From: Mucilaginibacter sp.
Lineage (GTDB): Bacteria > Bacteroidota > Bacteroidia > Sphingobacteriales > Sphingobacteriaceae
Assembly: GCA_031292485.1 (NCBI GenBank)
Contig: JARLHA010000037.1
Location: 124,001-188,000 of the forward strand
DNA length: 64,000 nt
Direction of reading: 5' to 3'
Shown: one piece after another, positions 15,932-26,340 of the stretch
Numbering within the stretch: position 1 is the stretch's first letter
Layout of the letters: every line of letters begins with the position of its first letter
The notes under the pieces: generated by a model
Told to the model about the DNA's origin: nothing
What the model saw: the letters and a program-made list of their open reading frames with translations, nothing else
Database searches by the model: none
Made by a program: the position numbers and the translations under genes

Positions 15932-18697
15932 ATGAGAAAAACATACCTTATCAGCCTTTGCTTTTTGTTTTTTTTACAAACCGCCCTGGCCCAGCAAAAA
16001 AATATAAAATTGATCAGTTGTAACTTTCAACAGGCTACCATTGCACAATTTGCCGCTGATCTTGAATCTAAAAGCAGCGCCCATTTTTATTACGATCCGA
16101 CGCAGTTTGACAGTTTACGGGTAACCCTGCAAATAACTGAACAACCATTGGAGAGTATTTTGTATGCGGCATTTAAGAATACCAATTATCATTACGCTAT
16201 AACTTCTTCGCAACAGGTTTTTATTACCAAGGGGAGGCAGATCAAAACGGATCTTGCGCCGGGTTTTATTACCATCGCCACGGCAAGCAATACACAAACC
16301 TCGGCAGTTGCCGACTACACCGATGATAAAGACAAAAATGTGCCGGATGCCACTACAGAGAATAAGCTTTATGAAATAGGCACCCGGACAAATACCATAA
16401 AACCAGGTAATGCAACTTTAAGCGGATATGTGCGCGACATCAAATCGGGCGAGGCTGTAGTTGGGGCAAGTATTTACGTAGCCAACACAAAAACAGGCGT
16501 AGCTACCGACCAGTTCGGGTATTTTACCATAACGCTGCCGCGTGGCAGGCATACACTAAATGTACGCGGGCTTGGCATGCGTGATACACGGCGCCAGACC
16601 GTTCTTTATAATGATGGGAAGTTGATCATTGAAATGCAGGAACAGGTAAACAGTTTGAAGGAAGTTAAAATATCAGCCGATAAGGTAGCCAATGTACGCA
16701 GTGTGGAATTGGGCGTTACCCGGCTCGACATAAAGAACATTAAGCAGATTCCTACCGCATTTGGCGAAACTGACGTTTTAAAAGTGATTTTGACCCTGCC
16801 AGGCGTTACCTCGGTAGGCGAGGCCACAACAGGGTTTAATGTTAGAGGTGGTTCGGCAGATGAGAATTTGATTTTGCTGAATGGCGCTACTATTTATAAT
16901 CCTGCACACTTTTTTGGATTCTTTGCGGCCTTTAACCCCGATATTGTTAAAGATATTGAGCTGTATAAAAGCAGTATCCCCGAAAAATTTGGCGGTAGGC
17001 TTTCATCTGTACTGGAAGTAACCAATCGCGAAGGGAATAAGAAAATATTTACCGGGTCAGCAGGTATCGGTTTATTAACCAGTCGCATTAACGTGGAAGG
17101 GCCGATAATAAAAGATAAAACCTCATTTATATTTGGCGCCCGTACTACCTATTCAAACTGGCTGTTGAACTTACTCCCTGATGCTTATAAACATAGTTCA
17201 GCCTCTTTTTACGACGTGAATCTCGATATCAGTCACCAGATCAACGATAAAAACAATATTTATCTCTCCAGCTATATTAGTAATGACAAGTTTAAACTGA
17301 ACAGCGATACCACCTATTCCTACAGCAATAAAAGTGTATCCCTTAAATGGAAGCACAATTACAGCACAAAGCTGTTTAGTTTGATTTCGGGAGGATTTGA
17401 CAGATACCAGTATGATATAAACAGTACCGCCAATCCTGTTAACGGTTATGATCTTGCTTTTAACATCAACCAATCGAATTTCAAAGCAGATTTTACCTAT
17501 TATTTGAATAATAAGCATACCATTGATTTTGGATTAAATTCCATCCTTTACAACATCAACCCCGGTACTTTTGAACCCCTTGGAGCCCAGTCATTGGTGC
17601 TGCCTCAAGTTGTAGCGCCTGAACAGGCGCTCGAAAGTGCATTGTACCTTGGCGATAAATACGATGTAAGCACTAATTTTTCAATCAGCGCCGGTGTAAG
17701 GTTTAATATTTACAATTACCTGGGCCCGCAAACTGTAGATAATTATGCGCCTAATTTACCCAGGGAGCCGGGTAATGTTTTAGATAGCACAGCTTTTAGT
17801 AAAGGCCATATCATCAATACTTATGCGGCGCCTGATATCAGGTTATCGGCCCGTTACCTGCTGAATGATAATCTTTCAGTTAAGGCGGGTTATAATACTT
17901 TGCATCAGTATATCCACCTGTTGTCAAACTCAACATCTATTTCGCCCACCGACGTTTATAAATTAAGCGATCCGAATATAAAACCTGAAAGCGGTGACCA
18001 GGTATCCCTTGGCCTTTTTCAGAATGCGAAACAAAACACTATCGAAATGTCTGTTGAGGTGTATTACAAACGGCTGAGAAATTACCTTGATTATAAAAGC
18101 GGCGCTGTGCTTTTATTAAACCAGCATATTGAGCAGGATGTGATTAACACCAAAGGCAAAGCCTATGGCGCAGAATTTTTGCTTAAAAAAACGGCAGGTA
18201 AATTAAACGGATGGATCAGCTATACCTACTCGCGCACCTTCCTTAAACAGGATGATCCTAATGCTGGTGAGCTGATAAATGAAGGCAACTGGTATCCTGC
18301 AAATTATGACAAGCCTCATTCCTTTAATTTTACAGGTAATTATCGTTTTACCCACCGTTATAGTGTATCGTTGGACGTAGCCTACAGCACAGGCAGGCCA
18401 ATTACTTTACCCATAGCGAAATACGAATATGCCGGGTCGGAAAGAGTATTCTATTCTGACCGTAACGCTTACCGGATCCCTGATTATTTCAGGTCTGATT
18501 TTTCCATAAATATTGAAGGAAATCACAGGGTACATCAAAAAACGCATAATTCATGGACGGTTGGTGTATATAACTTAACCGGCCGCCAAAACGCTTATTC
18601 AACTTTTTTCACAGAACAAAGCGGGGTGATCAGCGGGTATAAATTATCCATATTTGCTTCCCCCATACCATTTATCAATTATAATATAAGGTTTTAA
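15932..18697 (+). CDS. TonB-dependent receptor with STN and carboxypeptidase-like domains
   Basis: 921 residues from ATG 15932, which gives a clean signal peptide (MRKTYLISLCFLFFLQTALA); the ATG at 15911 lies inside the previous gene. Order: signal, STN domain (about 30-90, ISCNFQQATIAQFAADLESK region), a CarboxypepD_reg-like domain (about 150-230, LSGYVRDIKSGEAVVGASIY), plug (about 255-370 with GFNVRGGSADENLILLNGA), then a long beta-barrel ending in a Phe (INYNIRF). STN usually couples to an anti-sigma factor, but none is adjacent. It is followed by DUF4249 lipoproteins rather than SusD. Confidence 0.92.
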   Translation: MRKTYLISLCFLFFLQTALAQQKNIKLISCNFQQATIAQFAADLESKSSAHFYYDPTQFDSLRVTLQITEQPLESILYAAFKNTNYHYAITSSQQVFITKGRQIKTDLAPGFITIATASNTQTSAVADYTDDKDKNVPDATTENKLYEIGTRTNTIKPGNATLSGYVRDIKSGEAVVGASIYVANTKTGVATDQFGYFTITLPRGRHTLNVRGLGMRDTRRQTVLYNDGKLIIEMQEQVNSLKEVKISADKVANVRSVELGVTRLDIKNIKQIPTAFGETDVLKVILTLPGVTSVGEATTGFNVRGGSADENLILLNGATIYNPAHFFGFFAAFNPDIVKDIELYKSSIPEKFGGRLSSVLEVTNREGNKKIFTGSAGIGLLTSRINVEGPIIKDKTSFIFGARTTYSNWLLNLLPDAYKHSSASFYDVNLDISHQINDKNNIYLSSYISNDKFKLNSDTTYSYSNKSVSLKWKHNYSTKLFSLISGGFDRYQYDINSTANPVNGYDLAFNINQSNFKADFTYYLNNKHTIDFGLNSILYNINPGTFEPLGAQSLVLPQVVAPEQALESALYLGDKYDVSTNFSISAGVRFNIYNYLGPQTVDNYAPNLPREPGNVLDSTAFSKGHIINTYAAPDIRLSARYLLNDNLSVKAGYNTLHQYIHLLSNSTSISPTDVYKLSDPNIKPESGDQVSLGLFQNAKQNTIEMSVEVYYKRLRNYLDYKSGAVLLLNQHIEQDVINTKGKAYGAEFLLKKTAGKLNGWISYTYSRTFLKQDDPNAGELINEGNWYPANYDKPHSFNFTGNYRFTHRYSVSLDVAYSTGRPITLPIAKYEYAGSERVFYSDRNAYRIPDYFRSDFSINIEGNHRVHQKTHNSWTVGVYNLTGRQNAYSTFFTEQSGVISGYKLSIFASPIPFINYNIRF

Positions 18698-18704
18698 CCC
18701 CCCT

Positions 18705-19910
18705 ATGAGTTATCATCATAGATTTCTTTATTTTATACTTATGGTCGCTTCTTTTAGCTGTAAAAAACTTTATAATCCACCGGCAATTGCAGCGCCGGGA
18801 AGTTACCTTGTGGTTGAAGGTGTGATCAATAATGGCCCTGACTCTACCATTTTTAAGCTTAGTCATACAGTAAATCTGGCCAGCAAAATAACTTTAAGCC
18901 CGGTTTCAGGCGCTGTTTTGACGATTGAGAGTGATCAAAAAGCAATTTACGCATTAACAGAAACCGGGAAAGGCAGCTATGCTATTGGTGGTTTAACGCT
19001 TGATAATAGCCGGAAATACCGATTAAGAATAAAAACGGCGGATGACGAATACCTATCCGCCTTTGTGCCGGTAGTAAACGCGCCTCCGGTTGATACGGTT
19101 GGTTTTAACGTTGAAAGTAAAGGTATTCAAATTAGCGTAGGTACCCACGACCCTTTAAACAATACCCAATATTACCGTTGGGATTATCAGGAAACTTGGG
19201 TTTTTCATTCCTATTATCAATCAGGCTATGTATCCAATGGCGACACCGTAGCGGAACGGGTTTTTCCGGCAAACGAGGTGTATAATTGCTGGGGAAATGA
19301 TACTTCAAGTACAATTATCCTTGGGTCGTCGGCTAAATTGTCGCAAAATATTATAACAAATAACCCGCTCACATTTGTTTCATCCACGTCGGAAAAATTG
19401 GGAACAAAATACAGCATTATTGTAAGAGAGTATGCTTTAACAGCAGATGCCTATAATTTCTGGCAAATATTAAAAACCAATACCGAACAATTAGGGAGCA
19501 TATTTGATGCCCAGCCGTCACAAATAAACGGGAATATCCATTCAGCCAAAAATCCTTCTGAAGCGGTTATTGGTTATGTAAGCGCGGGCACCGTTACGCG
19601 TAAACGAATTTTTATTACAGATCAACAACTGCCGGGCTGGGTGCCTGCACAACCTTACCCTAATTGCAGTCTTGATTCTATTTATTTGCAATACAAGCCG
19701 CCCGGCGCAACGGTGGCCATTAACCAGGAAAACGTATATTTCAATTACCACTATCTGGCCAACCCGAAAGATGCGCTGATACCCGTGAGTGCCATTATAG
19801 TTATTCCGCCGATTGGGCCTGAATTGATTGTTGGCCATACAGGAGCACAGCCGGAATGTGTTGATTGTACATTAAGAGGGACAAATAAACAACCGGTATT
19901 TTGGAAATAA
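18705..19910 (+). CDS. DUF4249 family lipoprotein, paralogue 1
   Basis: 401 residues. The signal ends in a lipobox (MVASFSCKK, Cys about 20). The mature start, YNPPAIAAPGSYLVVEGVIN, is typical of DUF4249, a surface or periplasmic lipoprotein family regularly found beside TonB-dependent receptors and thought to be a SusD-like partner. The C-terminus CVDCTLRGTNKQPVFW is shared, with small changes, by all four copies. It starts 7 bp after the receptor stop. Confidence 0.88.
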   Translation: MSYHHRFLYFILMVASFSCKKLYNPPAIAAPGSYLVVEGVINNGPDSTIFKLSHTVNLASKITLSPVSGAVLTIESDQKAIYALTETGKGSYAIGGLTLDNSRKYRLRIKTADDEYLSAFVPVVNAPPVDTVGFNVESKGIQISVGTHDPLNNTQYYRWDYQETWVFHSYYQSGYVSNGDTVAERVFPANEVYNCWGNDTSSTIILGSSAKLSQNIITNNPLTFVSSTSEKLGTKYSIIVREYALTADAYNFWQILKTNTEQLGSIFDAQPSQINGNIHSAKNPSEAVIGYVSAGTVTRKRIFITDQQLPGWVPAQPYPNCSLDSIYLQYKPPGATVAINQENVYFNYHYLANPKDALIPVSAIIVIPPIGPELIVGHTGAQPECVDCTLRGTNKQPVFWK

Positions 19911-19913
19911 AAA

Positions 19914-21149
19914 ATGCGAAACCCGGAAAAGCTGATATTGATAGCCATGATAATAATTAGTTGTAAAAAGCCATATGATCCGCCTGTTGTTAATTCAAAC
20001 AGCAATTACCTTGTTGTGGAAGGGCAGATCAATACCGGCTCAGATTCAACCGTCATCAAACTCAGCCGTACCGTTAATATTTCAAATAAATTTACCCTTA
20101 ACCCTGAGCTGGATGCCGTTGTTACTGTTGAGAGTGATCAAAACGCCTCATTTCAATTAACAGGTACAGGCGGTGGCTACTATGTATCTGCAGGATTGAA
20201 TCTTGATAATACGCGCAAATACCGGTTGAGGATTAAAACAGCGAACGAAATTTATCATTCGGATTTTGTTGCCGTTGCTAACTCACCAGCCATTGATACC
20301 GTTAGCAGCACTTTTGAAAACGATGGGGTCCGTTTTTATGTGAGCACCCACGATCCAAACAATAACACGCATTATTACCGGTGGGATTACCGTGAAACCT
20401 GGATCATCCATTCCAATTATTATTCGTTTTATAAATCAAACGGCGATTCGGTAATTGACAGGAACTTGATGAATGATGAAGTTTATCAATGCTGGCGCAG
20501 CGATACGGCCAGCGGTATAAACATAGCATCATCTTCACATCTTCACAAAGATGTGATCAGCAACAACCCGGTTACCTTTGTATCCTCCGCATCAGAAAAA
20601 TTAAGTGCGAAATACAGTATTGTTGCTGCGCAATCGGCGCCAACTAACAGCGCTTACAGTATCCTGGTAAGGCAATATGCATTAACCGCGGATGCATACA
20701 CTTTTTGGGCGAACCTTAAAAAAAATACAGAGCTGCTGGGAAGTATTTTCGACGCGCAACCCTCGCAGTTGAAGGGAAATATCCATTCGGAAACCAGCCC
20801 TCCCGAACCGGTGATAGGCTATATCAGTGCCGGAACAGTTACCAGTAAAAGAATATTTATAAAAAACCAGGACGTCCCGGCCGGCTGGGCGTCGCCACCC
20901 GCTTTTAGTAACTGCAAACTGGATACTTTATTTCTTTCCTGGTATGCGCCGGGGGCAACTGTGCCGCTGAACCAGGAAAATGAATACTTTAATTATAATA
21001 AAGGAAATCTATATAAAAACAGGTTAATACCCGTAGTGGCTATCTGGAATCAACAATTAGGAACGATCATCGGGCACACGGGTTCGACTCCTGAGTGTGT
21101 GGATTGTACGTTAAGGGGCACAAATAAACAACCGGATTTTTGGAGATAA
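19914..21149 (+). CDS. DUF4249 family lipoprotein, paralogue 2
   Basis: 411 residues, lipobox MIIISCKK. Same domain as its neighbours (YLVVEGQINTGSDSTVIKLS; CVDCTLRGTNKQPDFW). It differs by a 12-13 residue insert about residue 238-250 (AAQSAPTNSAYS), which splits the segment KYSI-LVRQYALTADAY and looks like a short in-frame duplication of YSI. The preceding stop is 3 bp upstream, so the four genes are translated in series. Confidence 0.88.
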   Translation: MRNPEKLILIAMIIISCKKPYDPPVVNSNSNYLVVEGQINTGSDSTVIKLSRTVNISNKFTLNPELDAVVTVESDQNASFQLTGTGGGYYVSAGLNLDNTRKYRLRIKTANEIYHSDFVAVANSPAIDTVSSTFENDGVRFYVSTHDPNNNTHYYRWDYRETWIIHSNYYSFYKSNGDSVIDRNLMNDEVYQCWRSDTASGINIASSSHLHKDVISNNPVTFVSSASEKLSAKYSIVAAQSAPTNSAYSILVRQYALTADAYTFWANLKKNTELLGSIFDAQPSQLKGNIHSETSPPEPVIGYISAGTVTSKRIFIKNQDVPAGWASPPAFSNCKLDTLFLSWYAPGATVPLNQENEYFNYNKGNLYKNRLIPVVAIWNQQLGTIIGHTGSTPECVDCTLRGTNKQPDFWR

Positions 21150-21154
21150 GAAAA

Positions 21155-22336
21155 ATGAGAAACTGGAAAACGTCAATATTTATTTTAATACTATTTACCG
21201 GCTGTAAAAAACTATACAATCCGCCTACAATTACTGCGCCCAATAGCTATTTGGTTGTAGAGGGCGTGGTAAACAGCGGGTCTGACACCACAATTATTAA
21301 ACTTAGCCATACGGTTAACATTGCCAGCAATATTACATTAAATCCGGTTAACGGGGCCGTTCTTACTGTTGAAAGTGATCAGTCGGCAGTATATGCTTTG
21401 TCTGAAACGCAAATAGGCGTTTATAAAGCATACGGTTTAAATCTTGATAAAAACCGTAAATACCGGCTGCGAATAAAAACAGCTAATGAGGAATATTTGT
21501 CGGATTTCGTCCCTGTAGAAAATTCGCCGCCTATTGACAGTGTTAATTTTGCGATCCGGAGTGATGGGTTAAATATTTACTCGAATACCCACGATGCTAA
21601 TAACAACACTAAATATTACCGTTGGGATTACCAGGAAACATGGATCATCCATTCGCAATTCGATTCCTTTTTTAAATCAAACGGCGATACCGTTTTAGCC
21701 AGGGATTATACTACAGACCAAATTTATACCTGCTGGACAAGTACGGCGTCGAGTACTATTATCTTAAACTCTTCGGCAAAACTTGCCAGCGATGTAATTG
21801 TTAATAATCCGATTATTTTCATCCCGTCGTCCTCTGAAAAATTGAGTTCGAAATATAGCATCCTTGTTAAGCAATATGCTTTAACCGGGGAGGCCTACTC
21901 TTTCTGGCAGAATCTGAAAAAGAATACAGAACAGCTGGGCAGTATTTTTGATGCACAGCCCTCACAAATCAACGGTAACATACATTCAACTACCAACCCA
22001 TCAGAACCTGTAATAGGCTATGTTAGTGTAGGAAGCGTTGCAAGCGCGCGGATATTTATTGCCAACCAGCAACTACCGGCCTGGGCAGATACGCCGAATG
22101 ATCCGACTTGTAAGCTTGATACTTTTTATTATGCGTATACACCAAAAGGATCCACCATCCCAATTAACCAGGTTGACCAGCACATTAATTACAATAAAGG
22201 CGCCACGTACCCGGAAATACCGGTTCAGGCAATTTCGCCACCGGGGAGCCCGCCGATAGCGTATACCGCATCTGAGCCGTCGTGTGTTGACTGTACATTG
22301 AGGGGTACCAATAAACAACCGTCGTTTTGGAAATGA
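21155..22336 (+). CDS. DUF4249 family lipoprotein, paralogue 3
   Basis: 393 residues from ATG 21155 (the ATG at 21140 lies within the upstream gene). Lipobox LILFTGCKK. Contains YRWDYQETWIIHSQFDSFFK and the C-terminal SCVDCTLRGTNKQPSFW. Closest in sequence to paralogue 1 in the first 100 residues. Gap of 5 bp to the previous gene. Confidence 0.88.
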   Translation: MRNWKTSIFILILFTGCKKLYNPPTITAPNSYLVVEGVVNSGSDTTIIKLSHTVNIASNITLNPVNGAVLTVESDQSAVYALSETQIGVYKAYGLNLDKNRKYRLRIKTANEEYLSDFVPVENSPPIDSVNFAIRSDGLNIYSNTHDANNNTKYYRWDYQETWIIHSQFDSFFKSNGDTVLARDYTTDQIYTCWTSTASSTIILNSSAKLASDVIVNNPIIFIPSSSEKLSSKYSILVKQYALTGEAYSFWQNLKKNTEQLGSIFDAQPSQINGNIHSTTNPSEPVIGYVSVGSVASARIFIANQQLPAWADTPNDPTCKLDTFYYAYTPKGSTIPINQVDQHINYNKGATYPEIPVQAISPPGSPPIAYTASEPSCVDCTLRGTNKQPSFWK

Positions 22337-22342
22337 TGAGAG

Positions 22343-23461
22343 ATGAAGAGAACTGCCCGCATATTGATACTAATAAGTGTGATTATGGGATGTAAAAAAC
22401 CATATAACCCGCCGCCTGTTGCTGGTGACGGCAGCTACCTTGTGGTGGAAGGTGTGATTAATAGCGGCGCTGATTCAACAATTATAAAGTTGAGCCGCAC
22501 GGTAAATATTTCCAGTAAAATTACCACCAATCCGGTTAGCGGGGCTACGCTTACCGTTGAAAGCGACCAAAATGCCATTTACCCGTTAACAGAAATTACT
22601 GCCGGAAAATATGGCGCGCCGGGCTTAAATCTTGATGCCTCCCATCAGTACCGGTTAAGAATAAAAACGCTTGACGACAAGCAGTATTTATCGGATTTTG
22701 TCCCGGTAAATATTACGCCGCCTATTGACAGTGTTGGCTATAATATCGTAAGTGTTCCGGATACGGGGCTTCAAATTTATGTTAATACCCATAATTCGAA
22801 TAGCAGTACGCGTTACTACAGGTGGGAATATAGTGAAACATGGCGATTTCATGCAGCATATTTTTCGTTGTTCATTTCTAATGGATCTTCTATTGTCGAG
22901 CGGCAACCAAATCAATGGCGTTTCTTTTGTTTTGCGAGCGACTCATCCAGCGATATTGTTTTGGCTTCGTCGGCCAAATTACAAAACAACATTATTTATC
23001 AAAATCCTTTAACAGTAATTTCGTCTACATCTGAAAAAGTTGAGTTACAATACAGTATGCTGCTCAGAGAATATGCTTTAACCCCGGATGCTTACACTTT
23101 TTGGACCAATCTTAAAAAGAACACCGAACAATTAGGGAGTATTTTTGATGCTGAACCTTCCCAAATTAAAGGCAATATTCACAATGTCAATAACCCGAAT
23201 GAGCCGGTGATTGGTTATATAAGCGCCTGCACCGTGCAATCAAAACGGATATTCATCAGTCGAAATAATCTCCCTGATTTATGGAAGCCTGCCTACCCTT
23301 ATACATGCCAGATTGATTCAGATGGCAGTCAGGGGCCCGGTTTTTTAATCCCGCAGCCTAATGACTTTGTACCAATGAGTGGTTCGACATATACAAGTTC
23401 GATTTGTGCAGATTGTACATTAAGGGGCACACAAACAGTTCCTCCTTACTGGATATATTAA
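22343..23461 (+). CDS. DUF4249 family lipoprotein, paralogue 4
   Basis: 372 residues, lipobox ISVIMGCKK. The shortest and most divergent copy: the C-terminus ends CADCTLRGTQTVPPYWIY and the segment before it is shortened. Conserved words YLVVEGVINSGADSTIIKLS and FWTNLKKNTEQLGSIFDAEP remain. It ends the lipoprotein array; the next gene starts 55 bp on. Confidence 0.88.
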   Translation: MKRTARILILISVIMGCKKPYNPPPVAGDGSYLVVEGVINSGADSTIIKLSRTVNISSKITTNPVSGATLTVESDQNAIYPLTEITAGKYGAPGLNLDASHQYRLRIKTLDDKQYLSDFVPVNITPPIDSVGYNIVSVPDTGLQIYVNTHNSNSSTRYYRWEYSETWRFHAAYFSLFISNGSSIVERQPNQWRFFCFASDSSSDIVLASSAKLQNNIIYQNPLTVISSTSEKVELQYSMLLREYALTPDAYTFWTNLKKNTEQLGSIFDAEPSQIKGNIHNVNNPNEPVIGYISACTVQSKRIFISRNNLPDLWKPAYPYTCQIDSDGSQGPGFLIPQPNDFVPMSGSTYTSSICADCTLRGTQTVPPYWIY

Positions 23462-23516
23462 TAAAATGAAAATATTAAAGAATTTTAAATAAATTACACT
23501 ATTAAACCAACCTGAT

Positions 23517-25898
23517 ATGAGAATTATTACAAAAAACAGCCGCGCTATAGGATTAGTGCTCGTGCTTTTTATGCTTATGCAAAACAGCAGGGCACAGGTG
23601 ATACAGGAGGTTCAAAATAGCTTTAATCTGTATAAGCAAAATTCATTGCTTGAGAAAATATATGTTCATACAGATAAAAGCGTTTATCTGCCGGGCGAAA
23701 TTTTATGGTTTAAAGTTTATTGCGTTGATGGCAACGACCATAAGCCACTTAACCTGAGTAAGGTTGTTTATATTGAAATTCTGGATAATAATCAAAGCCG
23801 GATTGCAGAGGCTAAGGTTGCTATGAAAAATGGTTCGGGTGATGGCTCTTTATATATCCCGGTTTCGGTAAGTAACGGAAATTATAAATTGAGGGCTTAT
23901 ACCAGCTGGATGAAAAATTTTGGTCCCGATTTCTACTTTGAGAAACTAATCACCTTTGTTAATCCTTTAAAATCGCTGGAAGCAATTGCCAAAGAAAATG
24001 TGGGGGCCTATGATATCAATTTCTTCCCGGAGGGCGGCAACCTGGTAAATGGTATTAAAAGTAAAGTGGCGTTTAAGGCGGTTGGGCAAAATGGCAAAGG
24101 CGCTGATCTGAGCGGCGTTATTGTTGACCAAAAAAACGATACAGTGGCACGGTTTAAATCCTTAAAATTCGGTATGGGCAGTTTTTTATTTACCCCTGAA
24201 GAAAGAAATTTTTATAAGGCGATTATAAAAATAGATGGAAACCCGCCGATTACAAAGGACATTCCAGCCGCTAACAGCCAGGGGTACGTGATGTCGTTGA
24301 CTGACAACGCATCGGGACGGTTATTGGTTAACGTAAAAGACAATGAAAATGTGGGTGGTAATATTTATCTTTTTGTTCACACACGCCAAACAGTAAAGAT
24401 TGCTGAAAGCGCTGCGGTTAATAATGGCAGCGCAGTTTTTAGTATCAACAAAAGCGATTTGGGGGAAGGTATCTCACATATTACAGTTTTTAATAATGCA
24501 AGACAACCGGTTTGCGAGCGGCTGTATTTTAAACGTCCGGCGCAACAATTATTGATCGCTGCGGGCGCTGATCAGCGGCAATACGGGTTGCGCAAAAAAG
24601 TGACCGTTAACGTGCAGGCTAAAGATCCTGCAGGCAAAGCATTAAACGCAGATATGTCGATGTCGGTTTACCGGGTTGATTCATTACAGGCCATCGACGG
24701 CAGTAATATTTTTAGCTATTTATGGTTAAATTCAGATTTGAAAGGCAGTATTGAGTCGCCGGATTATTATTTCAGTAATGTAAATGCTGAATCGGATGAG
24801 GCGCTGGATAACCTGATGCTCACACAAGGCTGGCGGCGGTTTCAATGGAAAGATGTTTTGGAAAACCGGGCCGCTGCCTTTAATTTCCTGCCTGAATATA
24901 CCGGACATATCATCACGGCAAAAATAGTTAATTCCGAGAATGGCACTCCCGCTAAAAACATAATGACGTACCTTGGGGTACCCGGAAAAAGAGTGCAGCT
25001 TTATACATCCCAAAGCGATTCATCCGGACGCTTATTGTACGAAACAAAGGATTTTTATGGTACCGGCGAGGTTATTGCACAAACAAATGAATTGATAGAC
25101 AGTACCTATCGTATCGATATATTAAGCCCCTTCTCCGAACAGTACACCAAAACGGCGCTCCCCAAATTTGAATTTAACAGCGGCCAGGCAAATGCATTAA
25201 AAGACCACAGTATTGGCATCCAGGTTTTGAATATTTACTCGGGCAATATGTTAAAGCGCTATTATGATCCGCACGTTGACAGCAGTGCCTTTTATGGAAA
25301 GCCCTTTAAAACCTACAAACTGGATGATTTTACGCGTTTTACTACAATGGAAGAAGACTTACGTGAATATGTGTCGGAGGATAATATTGTAAAGACAAGA
25401 GGGTATTTTCACATTAAGGTTTTAAATAATAAGGGATTTTTAGATAGCGACCCGCTGGTTTTGCTTGACGGTATCCCTGTGTTTAATATGAATAAGGTAT
25501 TTACCGTAGATCCGTTAAAGGTTAGAAAACTGGAGGTGGTGCCTTTCAGGTATTATTATGGCCCATCTACCGAAGAAGGAATATTTAGTTTTACAACCTA
25601 CAAGGGTGACCTTGGCGGTGTTGAGCTTAACCCCAGGGCCATAGTGGTTGATTATGAAGGCATGCAAATCAAACGGCAATTTTATTCCCCGGTTTATGAT
25701 ACCGAAGCCCGGACCGCCAACAGGCTGCCGGATTTCAGGAACCTGCTGTATTGGACGCCATCAGTAAAACAGCATGCAGGAGGAGATGGTATATCTTTTT
25801 ACACATCTGACGAGCCTGGCACGTACGTTGGCGTTATACAAGGCCTTACCCCTAATGGCGAGCCGGGAAGCGGGTACTTTACATTTGAGGTTAAATAG
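23517..25898 (+). CDS. MG2-domain (alpha-2-macroglobulin-like) secreted protein
   Basis: 793 residues with a signal peptide (about 1-26, ending SRAQ). Residues about 40-150 form an MG2-type domain with EKIYVHTDKSVYLPGEILWF, the hallmark of the Bacteroidota TANFOR/MG2 proteins seen with TonB receptors. Later parts include GGNLVNGIKSKVAFKAVG and a plug-like GIPVFNMNKVFTVDPLKVRK near 660, reminiscent of a TonB receptor plug without a barrel. It closes the receptor/DUF4249 operon and likely acts in the periplasm or on the surface with them. Exact role unknown. Confidence 0.8.
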   Translation: MRIITKNSRAIGLVLVLFMLMQNSRAQVIQEVQNSFNLYKQNSLLEKIYVHTDKSVYLPGEILWFKVYCVDGNDHKPLNLSKVVYIEILDNNQSRIAEAKVAMKNGSGDGSLYIPVSVSNGNYKLRAYTSWMKNFGPDFYFEKLITFVNPLKSLEAIAKENVGAYDINFFPEGGNLVNGIKSKVAFKAVGQNGKGADLSGVIVDQKNDTVARFKSLKFGMGSFLFTPEERNFYKAIIKIDGNPPITKDIPAANSQGYVMSLTDNASGRLLVNVKDNENVGGNIYLFVHTRQTVKIAESAAVNNGSAVFSINKSDLGEGISHITVFNNARQPVCERLYFKRPAQQLLIAAGADQRQYGLRKKVTVNVQAKDPAGKALNADMSMSVYRVDSLQAIDGSNIFSYLWLNSDLKGSIESPDYYFSNVNAESDEALDNLMLTQGWRRFQWKDVLENRAAAFNFLPEYTGHIITAKIVNSENGTPAKNIMTYLGVPGKRVQLYTSQSDSSGRLLYETKDFYGTGEVIAQTNELIDSTYRIDILSPFSEQYTKTALPKFEFNSGQANALKDHSIGIQVLNIYSGNMLKRYYDPHVDSSAFYGKPFKTYKLDDFTRFTTMEEDLREYVSEDNIVKTRGYFHIKVLNNKGFLDSDPLVLLDGIPVFNMNKVFTVDPLKVRKLEVVPFRYYYGPSTEEGIFSFTTYKGDLGGVELNPRAIVVDYEGMQIKRQFYSPVYDTEARTANRLPDFRNLLYWTPSVKQHAGGDGISFYTSDEPGTYVGVIQGLTPNGEPGSGYFTFEVK

Positions 25899-26340
25899 TA
25901 TATTATTATAAATAATAATATAGATGCGATAATATCCCTGTTTATATAGGTATAATGCATATTATTAATTTATTTTATTGATATATTTTAAATAGTTGTG
26001 TTTAAAAACAACCACAGCAGCTTCAGAATTTCCTCAGAATTCCCTCAGAATACACTCAAAATCAATTAAGGCCAGCGCGTTGGCCGTTTTTGATTGTATT
26101 TATATTAAATTAAATATTTTTCATAAAAAACATACTTTTTTTACAAACCTCCCGTTTTTCATTTCAACTACTAAATTGAAGTGTAACATTGTTATTACAA
26201 ATCAACAATGTTGTTACCAAAGAAACTTGCCTGAAGCCGGACAGCTTTTCTTTCGGACGGCACTACAGAAAAGTATATGGTAGTTAGGTTTTGACATTAA
26301 CGAGCAACTAATGAAAAGCAATTATAAAAAATCAACTTTA
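25899..26340. other. AT-rich intergenic region with palindromes
   Basis: TATTATTAT-aa-ATAATAATA (25901-25920) lies right after the MG2 gene stop. A run of TCAGAAT words (about 26022-26050) repeats at 11-12 base steps. AACATTGTT (26185-26193) and AACAATGTT (26204-26212) form an inverted repeat that might be an operator for the cytochrome gene at 26341. No convincing gene is present, and the frame at 25996-26283 has no coding character. Confidence 0.5.

Noticed and set aside
25996..26283. 95-residue frame before the first cytochrome
   Set aside because: No family, no signal, biased by the TCAGAAT words; it overlaps probable promoter DNA.
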